Shown here piece after piece: positions 15,931-24,687 of a stretch of 64,000 bases of DNA (position 1 is the stretch's first letter; each line of letters starts with the position of its first letter). Position numbers and translations under genes: made by a program. The stretch comes from an uncultured Porphyromonadaceae bacterium (lineage in GTDB: Bacteria; Bacteroidota; Bacteroidia; Bacteroidales; Muribaculaceae). Under the pieces are notes generated by a model. The model was not told where the DNA came from. It did no database searches and saw only the letters and a program-made list of their open reading frames with translations. The DNA is taken from positions 66,165 through 130,164 of the forward strand of contig URCF01000007.1 in NCBI GenBank assembly GCA_900546365.1, in the 5' to 3' direction.

Positions 15931-16765
15931 ACTCCTGCATACGCGGAAAGGCGGCCTCACATACAGCGCGTCCCATGGCATACACCATCCGCATTTTCCG
16001 TCTGTCGGTATCCACTCTCCCGATTGGAAGCGGTTTTTCCGGAGCTATCACCATGATATTGCCAGCACGCTCCTGCTCATCAAGATAATCAAGCTGGGCA
16101 TTATACATCTCATGCCTGCGCCCCATTGCCCGGGCAATAGCCGGAGCGGACGGCATCAAGGCTTTGAACAGCCACTCTTTGGCCGGAGCTTTGCGGTAGT
16201 CGCGGGGCTGCGTGAGTACCACCACATTGCGCCGGAATCCACACTGTTGGAAATATTTCAAAGGAATGGAGTCGCTTATCCCGCCATCAAGCAACCGCTG
16301 GCCGGAATCCACCTTCACCGGACGGGTCACCACCGGCATCGAAGCCGAAGCCCGCAGCCATTCAAGCGATTCGCGGGTCACACGGTCCATTTTGTAATAC
16401 ACCGGCTGACCGTTGGCCACATCGGTGCACACCAGATGAAACTCCATTGGGTCACTCTCAAATGTTGAAACATCAAACAGATCCAACTCCAAGGGGAGAG
16501 TATGGTAGGCAAATTCAGCCCCAATCAAATTTCCAGTGGTAAGGAGCGACCATACACCCATATAGCGCGGGTCACGGCAATATTTAAGATTATAGCGGAG
16601 CACTCTCCCCGGCTGGTGCGACTTATAGTTGCAGCCAAAACTCGACCCGGCGGACACGCCCACCAGACCATCAAACCGCACTCCTCGTTCCATCATCACA
16701 TCAATCACGCCGGCAGTGAATAGTCCGCGCATGGCGCCGCCTTCAAGCACAAGTCCAGTTTTCAT
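15902..16765 (-). CDS. Patatin-like phospholipase
   Basis: 287 residues. The oxyanion glycine motif LEGGAMRG lies at ~7-14, the nucleophile Ser38 is in GVSAG, and the catalytic dyad Asp160 is in LLDGGISDSIP, all in the expected order for a Ser-Asp lipid acyl hydrolase. The length suits the YjjU subfamily of bacterial patatins. No signal peptide is present, so it is probably cytosolic. Last gene of the minus-strand run; its 3' end overlaps recQ. The rpsP terminator lies just upstream, so it needs its own promoter or read-through. Confidence 0.9.
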   Translation of the reverse strand: MKTGLVLEGGAMRGLFTAGVIDVMMERGVRFDGLVGVSAGSSFGCNYKSHQPGRVLRYNLKYCRDPRYMGVWSLLTTGNLIGAEFAYHTLPLELDLFDVSTFESDPMEFHLVCTDVANGQPVYYKMDRVTRESLEWLRASASMPVVTRPVKVDSGQRLLDGGISDSIPLKYFQQCGFRRNVVVLTQPRDYRKAPAKEWLFKALMPSAPAIARAMGRRHEMYNAQLDYLDEQERAGNIMVIAPEKPLPIGRVDTDRRKMRMVYAMGRAVCEAAFPRMQEFMSGATPTL

Positions 16766-16792
16766 GATAAGACATCAATTATTTAACAATAA

Positions 16793-16825
16793 AGCTGTGT
16801 CACACACTAAAGGAGCGACACAGCT
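16793..16825 (-). terminator. Intrinsic terminator of rpsP
   Basis: AGCTGTGTC and GACACAGCT form a 9-bp stem with a 15-nt loop. On the minus strand it is followed by TTATTGTTAAAT. It lies 32 nt after the rpsP stop. Confidence 0.7.
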
Positions 16826-16856
16826 AAATTGTGAGAATTTCGTTATACCCTCAGGC

Positions 16857-17420
16857 TTATTCTGCAGCAGGAGCCTCTGCGGCAGCTTCTTCTGCGGGAG
16901 CCTCGTTGGCAGCAGCCTCAGCAGCGGCAGCAGCTTCAGCTTCAGCCTTGGCAGCAGCGATAGCGGCACGTTTTTTAGCCACTTCCTCAGCCTTGGCCTG
17001 GTTCTTGGCCTGCTCGGCTTCAAGGCGCTGCTTGGCAGCTAATTCTTTCTTATCGGCCATAGTTGCACGCTGAGCATCGATAGCAGCCTGTTTTTTGGCT
17101 TTCCAAGCGTCAAAGCGCTTCTGAGCTTCAGCTTCATCGAAAGCGCCTTTTTTCACACCGCCCTGAAGATGCTTCATCAGGAGCACACCTTCGTTGGAAA
17201 GGATGGTGCGAACAGTGTCGGTGGGTTGAGCACCAACATTTACCCAATACAAAGCCCGCTCGAAGTTCAATGTTATTGTAGCAGGATTAGTGTTCGGATT
17301 ATAGGAACCTATCCTTTCAATAAATTTACCATCTCGTGGTGCCCTGCTATCGGCGATAACAATAGGATAAAACGCATAGTTCTTGCGACCATGGCGTTGT
17401 AATCTGATTTTTGTTGCCAT
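16857..17420 (-). CDS. rpsP: 30S ribosomal protein S16 with long Ala-rich tail
   Basis: Residues 1-~85 are canonical S16 (MATKIRLQRHGRKNYAFYPIVIADSRAPRDGKFIERIGSYNP...), which lies at the 5' domain of 16S rRNA and aids 30S assembly. The protein is 187 residues instead of the usual ~80-90. The extra C-terminal ~100 residues are Lys/Ala/Glu-rich and probably helical, ending in an Ala/Glu run. Extended S16 tails occur in Bacteroidota. Monocistronic, with a promoter at 17462-17469 and a terminator at 16793-16825. Confidence 0.96.
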   Translation of the reverse strand: MATKIRLQRHGRKNYAFYPIVIADSRAPRDGKFIERIGSYNPNTNPATITLNFERALYWVNVGAQPTDTVRTILSNEGVLLMKHLQGGVKKGAFDEAEAQKRFDAWKAKKQAAIDAQRATMADKKELAAKQRLEAEQAKNQAKAEEVAKKRAAIAAAKAEAEAAAAAEAAANEAPAEEAAAEAPAAE

Positions 17421-17461
17421 TAAATTAGTTAATTAAGTGGTTTTGTATTGTTTTGCGGCTG

Positions 17462-17469
17462 CAAAGGTA
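17462..17469 (-). promoter_or_regulatory. rpsP promoter -7 box
   Basis: TACCTTTG on the minus strand, 41 nt before the ATG at 17420. Confidence 0.6.
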
Positions 17470-17538
17470 GCATCTTTTGTTGACTTTCGCAACATTTTTC
17501 ACTTTTTTCGCCGCCGGATTGCCAAATTTCAATGATAT

Positions 17539-18186
17539 TTACATAGTCATGCCGTTGTGGATGATGTCGGTGAGGATGGGACGGAACCCGGCAACGAAAC
17601 ATTCCACAGCTATCACCATCAGGATCAAGCCCATCAGGCGCATCATCACATTATTGCCCGTTTGACCGAGATAGCGGTTGAGCTTGGTGGATGTGCGCAA
17701 TATCAGGTATGTGATCACATATATCACAAAGATGGTGGCTATCAGCGTCACTTTCAGCTGCCATGTGTTGGCCTGCTCCATCAGCACAATGCCGTTGGCT
17801 ATCGCACCGGGACCGCAAAGCAGCGGAATAGAGAGCGGTGTGATGGAAATATCATCGGCATATTCGCGTATCTCCTCGTCCGACAGCTTGATGTTGGTGA
17901 ACCGTGCCTGAAGCATATCATACCCTATCTTGAGTATTATGATGCCGGCGGCAATCCTGAATCCGTTGGCCGAAATACCGAAGAACGAGAACAGGAACTG
18001 CCCCGTGACAGTGAACGCTATCAGTATGAAAAAGGAGATTACGGTGGCCCTCATCACAATGTGGGCACGCTGCTGCTCATCCATTCCGGTGGTCATGGTG
18101 AGAAACACCGGCATAGTGCCCAGCGGGTTGGTCAGAGTGAAAAACGAAGCGAATGCAAGAAACGCAAATGGAAGTATTGTATCCAT
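17539..18186 (-). CDS. MarC family membrane protein
   Basis: 215 residues with about six hydrophobic helices, beginning FLAFASFFTLTNPLGTMPVF, the MarC/UPF0056 signature with its conserved N-P-[LI]-G. The repeated half contains LCGPGAIANGIVLM. The family is integral to the inner membrane. An early link with multiple antibiotic resistance has not been upheld, and the substrate is unknown. It lies 5 nt after the nucleotidyltransferase gene in the kinase-MurU-like-MarC operon, though there is no clear functional tie. Confidence 0.9.
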   Translation of the reverse strand: MDTILPFAFLAFASFFTLTNPLGTMPVFLTMTTGMDEQQRAHIVMRATVISFFILIAFTVTGQFLFSFFGISANGFRIAAGIIILKIGYDMLQARFTNIKLSDEEIREYADDISITPLSIPLLCGPGAIANGIVLMEQANTWQLKVTLIATIFVIYVITYLILRTSTKLNRYLGQTGNNVMMRLMGLILMVIAVECFVAGFRPILTDIIHNGMTM

Positions 18187-18191
18187 ATCTA

Positions 18192-18929
18192 TTATATCTG
18201 TTTGTTTCGCAATTGTTCAAGAGCCTCGGGACGCCCTATGTCCACCCATTCGGGGAGCACGGACGGAGTGTATGTGAGGATGCACAGGGAGCTGCACATC
18301 GCAATGTAGAACGGCATAATGGAGAACACACGACCATGTTCGGCGGCATATTCCTCAAGTCGAGGGAATATGCGCGGCGACACTACCTGCACCCCTGAAA
18401 ACGACACTTTCCGCAACGCGCCACGGTCAACGCCGTCGGGACGGACCTCGCCGGTGGCATCGTTGCACCACCCGCACATACGCCCTTCATCGTCAACAAG
18501 CAGGCCACGGCCGGAATTGCGCTCCCAAGCCAGAAGTGTGGCATCAGCACCGCTCTCTATATGAGCGGCATACAAAGCCTTGAGGTCAACATCAGTGTAG
18601 ATGTCGGCATTATGCACAAGTATATCCTCGCCACCCTCGAGCCATCCGCGGGCAGCGAGAAGTCCGCCGCCGGTGTCAAGCAGTATATTGTCCTCGCGGC
18701 TCAGAGGTATCTTTATTCCAAAATCATGATTTGCAGCCAGATATTCAGCAATCATATCGGGGAGATGATGCACATTGACCACAGCCTCATCCACACCGGC
18801 TTCAATAGCCCGGCGAAGCACCCGCCCGAGCATAGGTTCACCACCCACCTCCACCAACGCTTTGGGGAGATGGTCGGTCAACGGACGGAGCCGTGTGCCG
18901 AGACCGGCTGCAAATATCATGGCCTTCAT
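18192..18929 (-). CDS. MurU-like sugar-1-phosphate nucleotidyltransferase
   Basis: 245 residues with the NTP-transferase signature MIFAAGLGTRLRPLTDHLPKAL at the N terminus and metal-binding Asp in VHNADIYTDVD (~105). Length and sequence resemble MurNAc-1-P uridylyltransferase (MurU) more than RmlA or GalU. The gene overlaps the preceding APH-type kinase gene by 4 nt. That pairing is the AmgK-MurU arrangement in which recycled MurNAc is phosphorylated at C1 and converted to UDP-MurNAc, bypassing MurA. The substrate is inferred from the neighbour; a different sugar 1-phosphate is possible. Confidence 0.8.
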   Translation of the reverse strand: MKAMIFAAGLGTRLRPLTDHLPKALVEVGGEPMLGRVLRRAIEAGVDEAVVNVHHLPDMIAEYLAANHDFGIKIPLSREDNILLDTGGGLLAARGWLEGGEDILVHNADIYTDVDLKALYAAHIESGADATLLAWERNSGRGLLVDDEGRMCGWCNDATGEVRPDGVDRGALRKVSFSGVQVVSPRIFPRLEEYAAEHGRVFSIMPFYIAMCSSLCILTYTPSVLPEWVDIGRPEALEQLRNKQI

Positions 18930-20374
18930 CGCTTTGGAAATATTTGGTCAATACCTTGTTCACGGTGCGACAGATGCACCTCCACACCATACTTATCGCT
19001 CAGATGCTGCGCAAGATGCTGCGCTGAATACACCGATCTGTGCCGTCCTCCGGTGCATCCGAAATGTGCACACAGATGTGTGAATCCCCGCTGGAGGTAA
19101 CGCTCCACCGAGTGGTCCACAAGCGCATATACGCTCTCTAAAAATTCACCCATCTCCGGGGTTGACTCCAAAAACTCAACCACAGGCTTGTCAAGCCCTG
19201 TGAGCGGCTTATAGCGGTCATAGCGGCCGGGGTTGTGAACGGCGCGGCAGTCAAACACAAATCCACCGCCATTGCCGGAATTATCCACCGGCACACCTTT
19301 TTTATATGAGAAGCTGCTCACCTCCACCACCAGTTCGCTGCGGTCGGGCTGGGGCTGCAGCTGAGGCATCTCACACATATCACGCAGCAACGCCGACAGA
19401 TACGGCAACTGCCGCCAATCGTTGGCTTCAATCACCTCTTTGAGAAGCGCCACACTTTTGGGCAGCGGCGTGATGAACTTGCTTTTGCGCTCTATCAATC
19501 CCCTCAACCCGTATGCGCCAAGCACTTGAAGCAACCGCACCAGCACACACAGCGGGTAGCAGGTATCAAACTCTCTGCTGTCAAAAAGCTCATACTGCAT
19601 GGCATGACGCTTGTAGCTCTCAGCGATATAGCCGCGCATGGCATCCGAAAATCCGGCACGCGACTGCCAGGCAAACGAGGCCACATCGTAGGCGGCGGGT
19701 CCGCGACGCGCTCCCTGAAAATCAATGATCCAAGGCTTACCGTCATGTACCATTATGTTGCGCGACTGAAAATCCCGCAGCATCAGCACATCACCGCCAT
19801 CGCTGCTCAGCATGGCACACAAGGAGTCGAAATCATTCTGCAGCAACTCCTCATCCACCACCACCCCGAGCGGTTTTAGAAAGCAATATTTAAAATAGTT
19901 CAGATCCCACATCACTGAACGGGCGTCCATAACCGCCCTGGGATAGCAGTAGCTGAAATCCACCTTGCCCACTGTGCACCAATGAGCCTTGGCGAGCTCC
20001 GCCATTGTGGCGTCCACGAGGGTATTCACTTCGGGCGAACCGGCACCATGCTCAGCGATAAGGTCGTAGAGCGATTTGTTGCCAAGGTCGGTCTGAAGAT
20101 ATTCCAATCCGTCCGCAGCCACACCAGTCACACGCGGCACATTCACGCCCACACCCGACAGCAGTTGCGACAGATACACAAAAGCCTCGTTCTCACGCTT
20201 CTCGCATCCGTAGCATCCCACCAGCGAACCGCCATCGGAGCCACGCAAACGCCAATATCTGCGGGTAGAGCCATCTTGCGCCAGCGGCTCAATTGCGTCA
20301 ACAGCATGGCCTGTGGAGGTGTGGTACAGCTCCACAAGCACCGGCAACGGAGATTGTTCTGCGGCTTCGCTCAT
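18926..20374 (-). CDS. AmgK-like sugar kinase fused to a RapZ C-terminal domain
   Basis: 482 residues from ATG 20374. A longer open frame exists, but the promoter at 20383-20390 lies inside it. Residues ~1-330 are an aminoglycoside-phosphotransferase-fold kinase: DGSTRRYWRLR, LQTDLGNKSLYDLI, the catalytic-loop equivalent LMLRDFQSRNIMVHDGKPWIIDFQGARRGPAAYDVAS. This pattern (Asp in RDFQSRN, metal Asp in IDFQG) is that of AmgK-type anomeric sugar kinases. Residues ~345-482 are a RapZ/YvcJ C-terminal domain: SFSYKKGVP, DCRAVHNPG, FGCTGGRHRSVY. In enterobacteria this domain senses GlcN6P and binds small RNA. It overlaps the MurU-like gene by 4 nt. Confidence 0.85.
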   Translation of the reverse strand: MSEAAEQSPLPVLVELYHTSTGHAVDAIEPLAQDGSTRRYWRLRGSDGGSLVGCYGCEKRENEAFVYLSQLLSGVGVNVPRVTGVAADGLEYLQTDLGNKSLYDLIAEHGAGSPEVNTLVDATMAELAKAHWCTVGKVDFSYCYPRAVMDARSVMWDLNYFKYCFLKPLGVVVDEELLQNDFDSLCAMLSSDGGDVLMLRDFQSRNIMVHDGKPWIIDFQGARRGPAAYDVASFAWQSRAGFSDAMRGYIAESYKRHAMQYELFDSREFDTCYPLCVLVRLLQVLGAYGLRGLIERKSKFITPLPKSVALLKEVIEANDWRQLPYLSALLRDMCEMPQLQPQPDRSELVVEVSSFSYKKGVPVDNSGNGGGFVFDCRAVHNPGRYDRYKPLTGLDKPVVEFLESTPEMGEFLESVYALVDHSVERYLQRGFTHLCAHFGCTGGRHRSVYSAQHLAQHLSDKYGVEVHLSHREQGIDQIFPKR

Positions 20375-20382
20375 AATGGGTG

Positions 20383-20390
20383 CAAATGTA
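20383..20390 (-). promoter_or_regulatory. Promoter of the kinase-RapZ operon
   Basis: TACATTTG on the minus strand, 8 nt before the ATG at 20374. The transcript should be nearly leaderless, and the longer open frame starting at 20422 is excluded. Confidence 0.6.
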
Positions 20391-20432
20391 CCCAAATTTC
20401 CACATTCTAACAATATATCCACAAAAAATACC

Positions 20433-20440
20433 TAAATTTG
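20433..20440 (+). promoter_or_regulatory. aroE promoter -7 box
   Basis: TAAATTTG, 27 nt before the ATG at 20468. It overlaps the alternative TTG start at 20438, which is therefore rejected. Confidence 0.55.
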
Positions 20441-20467
20441 CCCACAAAATTCAAATACTGGCTTTTT

Positions 20468-21223
20468 ATGCAATCCTACCCCTCTCGAATCTACGGCCTG
20501 ATTGGCTTCCCCCTGGGTCACTCTTTTTCGCAGGACTACTTCAACCAAAAGTTTAAAGCTGAAGGTACTGACGCAAGGTATCTCAACTTTGAGATTCCCG
20601 ATATCGGTGATTTCATGGAGATTGTGAGCGAATACCCCAATCTTGCCGGGCTGAATGTCACCATCCCCTACAAAGAGCAGGTGATTGCATACATGAACGA
20701 GATGGACCCAGATGCCGCCAAAATCGGCGCCGTCAATGTGATAAAAATCATCCCCACACCCAAAGGACCGAAGTTCAAAGGGTTCAACAGCGACATCATA
20801 GGATTTTGCGACAGTATTGCCCCGCTTCTCAACCCCTCACGCACCAAAGCGCTTGTGCTCGGCACCGGCGGCGCTGCCAAAGCGGTGTTCCACGGCCTCC
20901 GGAATCTCGGGGTGGAAGCCACCTACGTGAGCCGCACGGCTGCTCCCGGACGGCTCACCTACTCCGAACTCACGCCGGAGATTGTGAGTGACCATAAAAT
21001 CATTGTCAACGCCACACCGCTGGGGATGTATCCCCATATCGATGAGTGCCCCGACATCCCCTATCAGGCCCTCACTCCTGAGCATCTCTGCTACGACCTG
21101 CTCTACAACCCCGACACCACACTGTTCATGCGCAAGTCGGCTGAATCAGGTGCCGAAACCAAGAACGGACTTGAAATGCTTCTGCTGCAAGCTTTCGCCG
21201 CCTGGAACATCTGGAATTCATAA
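20468..21223 (+). CDS. aroE: Shikimate dehydrogenase
   Basis: NADPH-dependent reduction of 3-dehydroshikimate to shikimate in aromatic amino acid synthesis. 251 residues, slightly short for the family (~270). Substrate-binding GFPLGHSFSQDYFN at ~13-26, catalytic Lys in NVTIPYKEQV, the Asn/Asp pair in GAVNVIK and FNSDIIGF, and the glycine-rich NADP loop LGTGGAAKAVF (~134). It ends with the usual NGLEMLLLQAFAAWNIW. It is first in a plus-strand run with the YeiH-type transporter (21 nt later) and ComEC. Confidence 0.95.
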   Translation: MQSYPSRIYGLIGFPLGHSFSQDYFNQKFKAEGTDARYLNFEIPDIGDFMEIVSEYPNLAGLNVTIPYKEQVIAYMNEMDPDAAKIGAVNVIKIIPTPKGPKFKGFNSDIIGFCDSIAPLLNPSRTKALVLGTGGAAKAVFHGLRNLGVEATYVSRTAAPGRLTYSELTPEIVSDHKIIVNATPLGMYPHIDECPDIPYQALTPEHLCYDLLYNPDTTLFMRKSAESGAETKNGLEMLLLQAFAAWNIWNS

Positions 21224-21244
21224 CTTCACATCTATCTTAATATT

Positions 21245-22282
21245 ATGCCTAAAATCAGCAATCAAAAAGCGAGCATGATTCATGGTGTGCTCCTTATAGC
21301 CCTCTTTGCCTGCGCAGCCTTCTACATCGGTGAGGCTCCATTCTTCAAAGAGATTTCATTCAGCCCCATGATTATCGGTATCATACTCGGTATGATATAC
21401 GCCAACTCGCTGCGCAACAATCTGCCCGACACATGGGTGCCCGGCATACAATTCTGTTCCAAGAAGATACTCCGTCTGGGTATCATTCTCTACGGATTCC
21501 GACTCACATTCCAGGATGTGGTGAATGTGGGTGTGGCCGGAATTGTGATTGATGCCATAGTGGTCATTGTCACCATTTTAGGCGGCGTATATCTTGGTAA
21601 ACTGCTGAAGATGGACCGCGACACAGCCCTGCTCACCTCGGTTGGCAGCGGTATATGCGGGGCCGCAGCAGTGCTCGGTGCCGAGAGCACCATCCGCACC
21701 CAGCCCTACAAAACAGCTGTTGCAGTGGCCACGGTGGTGATTTTCGGCACATTGTCAATGTTCATCTACCCTATTGCCTACCGCACCGGGCTGCTCAACC
21801 TCACTCCGCAGGAGATGGGCATCTACTCCGGAGCCACGCTCCACGAGGTGGCTCACGCCGTTGGAGCCGGCAACGCCATGGGACCCGAGATAGCCAATGT
21901 GGCCATCATCGTCAAGATGATCAGGGTGATGCTTCTTGTGCCGGTGCTGATAGTGCTCGGATTTTGGGTGGCAAAACGCAATTCCACAACCCCGGGAGCA
22001 CAGAAAAGGAAGCTGAGCATCCCATGGTTCGCGCTCGGATTTCTTGCGGTCATAGCTTTCAACTCGTTCAACCTGCTTCCCGCCGCACTTGTGGACGGCA
22101 TAAATCAGTTTGACACCTTCCTGCTCACCATGGCCATGGCAGCTCTGGGAGCTGAAACAAGCTTTGACAAATTCAAAAAAGCCGGCCCCAAACCGTTCCT
22201 TTTGGCCGCATTATTATATGTGTGGCTGCTGGGCGGCGGTTACATCCTCACCAAATGCCTCGCTCCCATCTGGGTAGCATAA
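21245..22282 (+). CDS. YeiH-family putative sulfate/anion exporter
   Basis: 345 residues with about ten hydrophobic helices. Family signatures include GIILGMIYANSL near the N terminus, LRLGIILYGFRLTFQDV, and the conserved GSGICGAAAVLGAESTI loop, followed by GATLHEVAHAVGAG. The family (UPF0324/PSE) sits in the inner membrane and is annotated as putative sulfate exporters; the substrate is not proven. Probably cotranscribed with aroE and comEC (spacers of ~20 nt). Confidence 0.9.
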   Translation: MPKISNQKASMIHGVLLIALFACAAFYIGEAPFFKEISFSPMIIGIILGMIYANSLRNNLPDTWVPGIQFCSKKILRLGIILYGFRLTFQDVVNVGVAGIVIDAIVVIVTILGGVYLGKLLKMDRDTALLTSVGSGICGAAAVLGAESTIRTQPYKTAVAVATVVIFGTLSMFIYPIAYRTGLLNLTPQEMGIYSGATLHEVAHAVGAGNAMGPEIANVAIIVKMIRVMLLVPVLIVLGFWVAKRNSTTPGAQKRKLSIPWFALGFLAVIAFNSFNLLPAALVDGINQFDTFLLTMAMAALGAETSFDKFKKAGPKPFLLAALLYVWLLGGGYILTKCLAPIWVA

Positions 22283-22303
22283 CGACACCTTATACAAACG
22301 GAG

Positions 22304-24349
22304 ATGAGAGCGCCGTGGTCGCTGATGCCTTTGCTGCCGTCGGCTCTGACGCTTATGGCGGGGGTGCTTCTCGGACTCACCGGATGGTGGCCGGTGGTGG
22401 CGTGCGTGTCAGCCATAGGCTCGGCGGTGCTCTTTTTCCTGCACCGCAACAGATGGGCTTTGGCACTGCTGTTCTGCTCGTTGGGCACAATCAACAGCCA
22501 TTTCCGTATCCCCGTTCAAGCTCCGGACTTCATCTCCGACCAACCGTCTCTTTACAGCGGACTCATCACACGCACACGTATCGGCAACAGCTCACAGACA
22601 CTCACTGTGCACATCAACCGCTGCGGCACCGACTCCACCAATATTTCCGACATCAGTCCGTTTGATGCCACAGTCACCGTGCCGGCGTTCGACACCGAGT
22701 ATGAACCGATGCAAACCATCTGTTTCCGGGCCGCGCTATCACCGGTCAATCCTGTACACGACCTCCCCGATGAACTCACCTCAGCCGATATCCAGCTGAA
22801 ACAACGCATATTCATGCACTGCGTGATTCCGCCCGACAGCGTCAAATCCGTGACTCCTGCATCAGGAATAAAAGCCTCGCTAAAGCGGTTCCAGTCCGAG
22901 AGCACCAGGCTGCTTCTGTGCAGCAACCTCAAGCCACGCACCAAAGAGTTTCTGTGCACCGCCCTTCTTGGCGACCCCTCGGCCATCGACCCCGAAGTGA
23001 GATCGGATTTCGCCTCGGCGGGACTGGCACATATCCTCGCCCTCAGCGGACTACATGTGGGGCTGATAGTGATGCTGGTGTCGCTGGCACTATGGCCTCT
23101 GAGGATGGTGCACGGACAGATTGTAGCCACCATCATTACCATATCACTGCTGTGGCTTTATGCCGCATTTACCGGCATGGGCGACTCCGTGGTGCGGGCA
23201 GTAGTGATGCTGAGTGTGTATCTTGGAGCGGGGATATTCCAGCGGCGAAACAGCGGCATCAATTCATTATGCTTCGCGGCAATAGCGATACTGCTCGTCG
23301 ATCCGTCGGCACTGTTTTCCATCGGTTTTCAGCTGTCGTTTGCCGCCGTGGCAGCGATACTGGTGTTTGCCAACAGCATCAACCCGGTGTCGCAGCGGCA
23401 CAGACTGGCCTATTCCATAGCCTCGCTGCTGAGTGTATCCATATCGGCGATGATCGGCACTGCACTTATTTCATGCTACTATTTCCACACTCTGCCTGTT
23501 TATTTCCTGATAGCCAACATCTCCACCGCCCTCATACTGCCATGGCTCATAGGAGGCGGGGCTGTGCTCACTCTCCTGCTATGGTTGGGATGCGACCCGC
23601 CGTGGCTATGCCACATTCTCGATCTACTCTACTCAGCCTCCGAAACGATAGCTTTGTGGGTAGCATCTTTGCCTGGATCAACCGTTGGACAAATCTACCG
23701 GCCGGCTTGGTTGCTGCTCCCCTACGCCGGTGTGCTGGCGATGTTGAAACTTTGGCTTGAAACACGCCGCAAGCTTTGGGGCTCGCTACTGCTTCTTTCC
23801 GTTGTCATCACCGGTGCCTGCTTCGTCATACCCGCAGATAAAAACCTCAGCGACACACTGTATATAGCCCGCACCACTTACCATACCAACCTGATAGCCG
23901 ACATCACGGGCACCAATCCCATAATCATCACCACCGCTCCCAGAGCCGACCTCGGGGCAGCATTGCACAACGCCAATATGCGCTATGCCAATTTTCTCGG
24001 AATGAGGGGATACGACTCGCTGCGTGTGGCATCCGAATCCATCACCGCAGGCAATCTGAGATGGAAACGGCCTTGGCTTCAGTTGCCAGGACTCTCTATT
24101 CTCGTAATCAGCAGCGACACACTCCTGCACCATGCCGAGGGCCACGCGCAATATGCCATTTTATGCAGGGGGTACAGGAAATCAATTCATCAACTTACGG
24201 AAAGTGTTGTGTGCGACACCATTGTGCTGAGCTATGACCTGCATCCCAAACGGTTAGCACGCTACCGGGCCGAATGTGACTCCCTTGGATTGCCCTATCG
24301 CAATATGCGGTCGGATGGACCGTGGTCAATACCCATCAGCTCGCGATAG
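22304..24349 (+). CDS. comEC: ComEC/Rec2-family DNA uptake channel protein
   Basis: 681 residues. An N-terminal DUF4131 region with membrane helices is followed by the competence domain, recognisable from LCTALLGDPSAIDPEVRSDFASAGLAHILALSGLHVGLIVMLVS and the multi-helix core. The C-terminal ~150 residues contain a degenerate beta-rich segment without the H-x-D-x-D-H metal site of ComEC nucleases. The protein therefore belongs to the short ComEC type usual in Bacteroidota. It would form the inner-membrane channel for single-stranded DNA. The last 55 nt overlap the convergent folK gene. Confidence 0.9.
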   Translation: MRAPWSLMPLLPSALTLMAGVLLGLTGWWPVVACVSAIGSAVLFFLHRNRWALALLFCSLGTINSHFRIPVQAPDFISDQPSLYSGLITRTRIGNSSQTLTVHINRCGTDSTNISDISPFDATVTVPAFDTEYEPMQTICFRAALSPVNPVHDLPDELTSADIQLKQRIFMHCVIPPDSVKSVTPASGIKASLKRFQSESTRLLLCSNLKPRTKEFLCTALLGDPSAIDPEVRSDFASAGLAHILALSGLHVGLIVMLVSLALWPLRMVHGQIVATIITISLLWLYAAFTGMGDSVVRAVVMLSVYLGAGIFQRRNSGINSLCFAAIAILLVDPSALFSIGFQLSFAAVAAILVFANSINPVSQRHRLAYSIASLLSVSISAMIGTALISCYYFHTLPVYFLIANISTALILPWLIGGGAVLTLLLWLGCDPPWLCHILDLLYSASETIALWVASLPGSTVGQIYRPAWLLLPYAGVLAMLKLWLETRRKLWGSLLLLSVVITGACFVIPADKNLSDTLYIARTTYHTNLIADITGTNPIIITTAPRADLGAALHNANMRYANFLGMRGYDSLRVASESITAGNLRWKRPWLQLPGLSILVISSDTLLHHAEGHAQYAILCRGYRKSIHQLTESVVCDTIVLSYDLHPKRLARYRAECDSLGLPYRNMRSDGPWSIPISSR

Positions 24350-24687
24350 CCACGCTGAAAATATCCGCGCTCCATATCCTTGGGGCGTAGCACCACGCCA
24401 TCAGCCACCACAAGGTCAAGATCCAAAGACACATACTCCCTTCCTGGAATACGGCCGCATCTCCGCTCCAATTCCTTGAGATGAAGTACCACATCATCTA
24501 CCGGCAGATCACTGTTGCCCATCACCACAGAGTTGAGATAATCGGCATCCACGCCGTTTATGGCTCTCGTGGAATAGATTGACGAGCACTGCATGGAACT
24601 GAGAAAATCACCAAGAAGCTCAATGGCCTGTGCCATCCGCTGCTCCTTGTCAGGACTGTTGCTCCCTACACCAATCACCAGTATCAT
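24295..24687 (-). CDS. folK: FolK-like hydroxymethyldihydropterin pyrophosphokinase
   Basis: 130 residues resembling HPPK of folate synthesis: VIGVGSNSPDKEQRMAQAIELL at the N terminus, SSIYSTRAINGVDADYLNSVV, and C-terminal RRCGRIPGREYVSLDLDLVVADGVVLRPKDMERG with the two metal-binding Asp residues (LDLDLV). It is shorter than typical FolK (~160), lacking part of the mobile loops, so activity is likely but not certain. Start overlaps the metallophosphoesterase stop (ATGA), implying coupling. The 3' end runs 55 nt into comEC on the other strand. Confidence 0.8.
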   Translation of the reverse strand: MILVIGVGSNSPDKEQRMAQAIELLGDFLSSMQCSSIYSTRAINGVDADYLNSVVMGNSDLPVDDVVLHLKELERRCGRIPGREYVSLDLDLVVADGVVLRPKDMERGYFQRGYRELMGIDHGPSDRILR

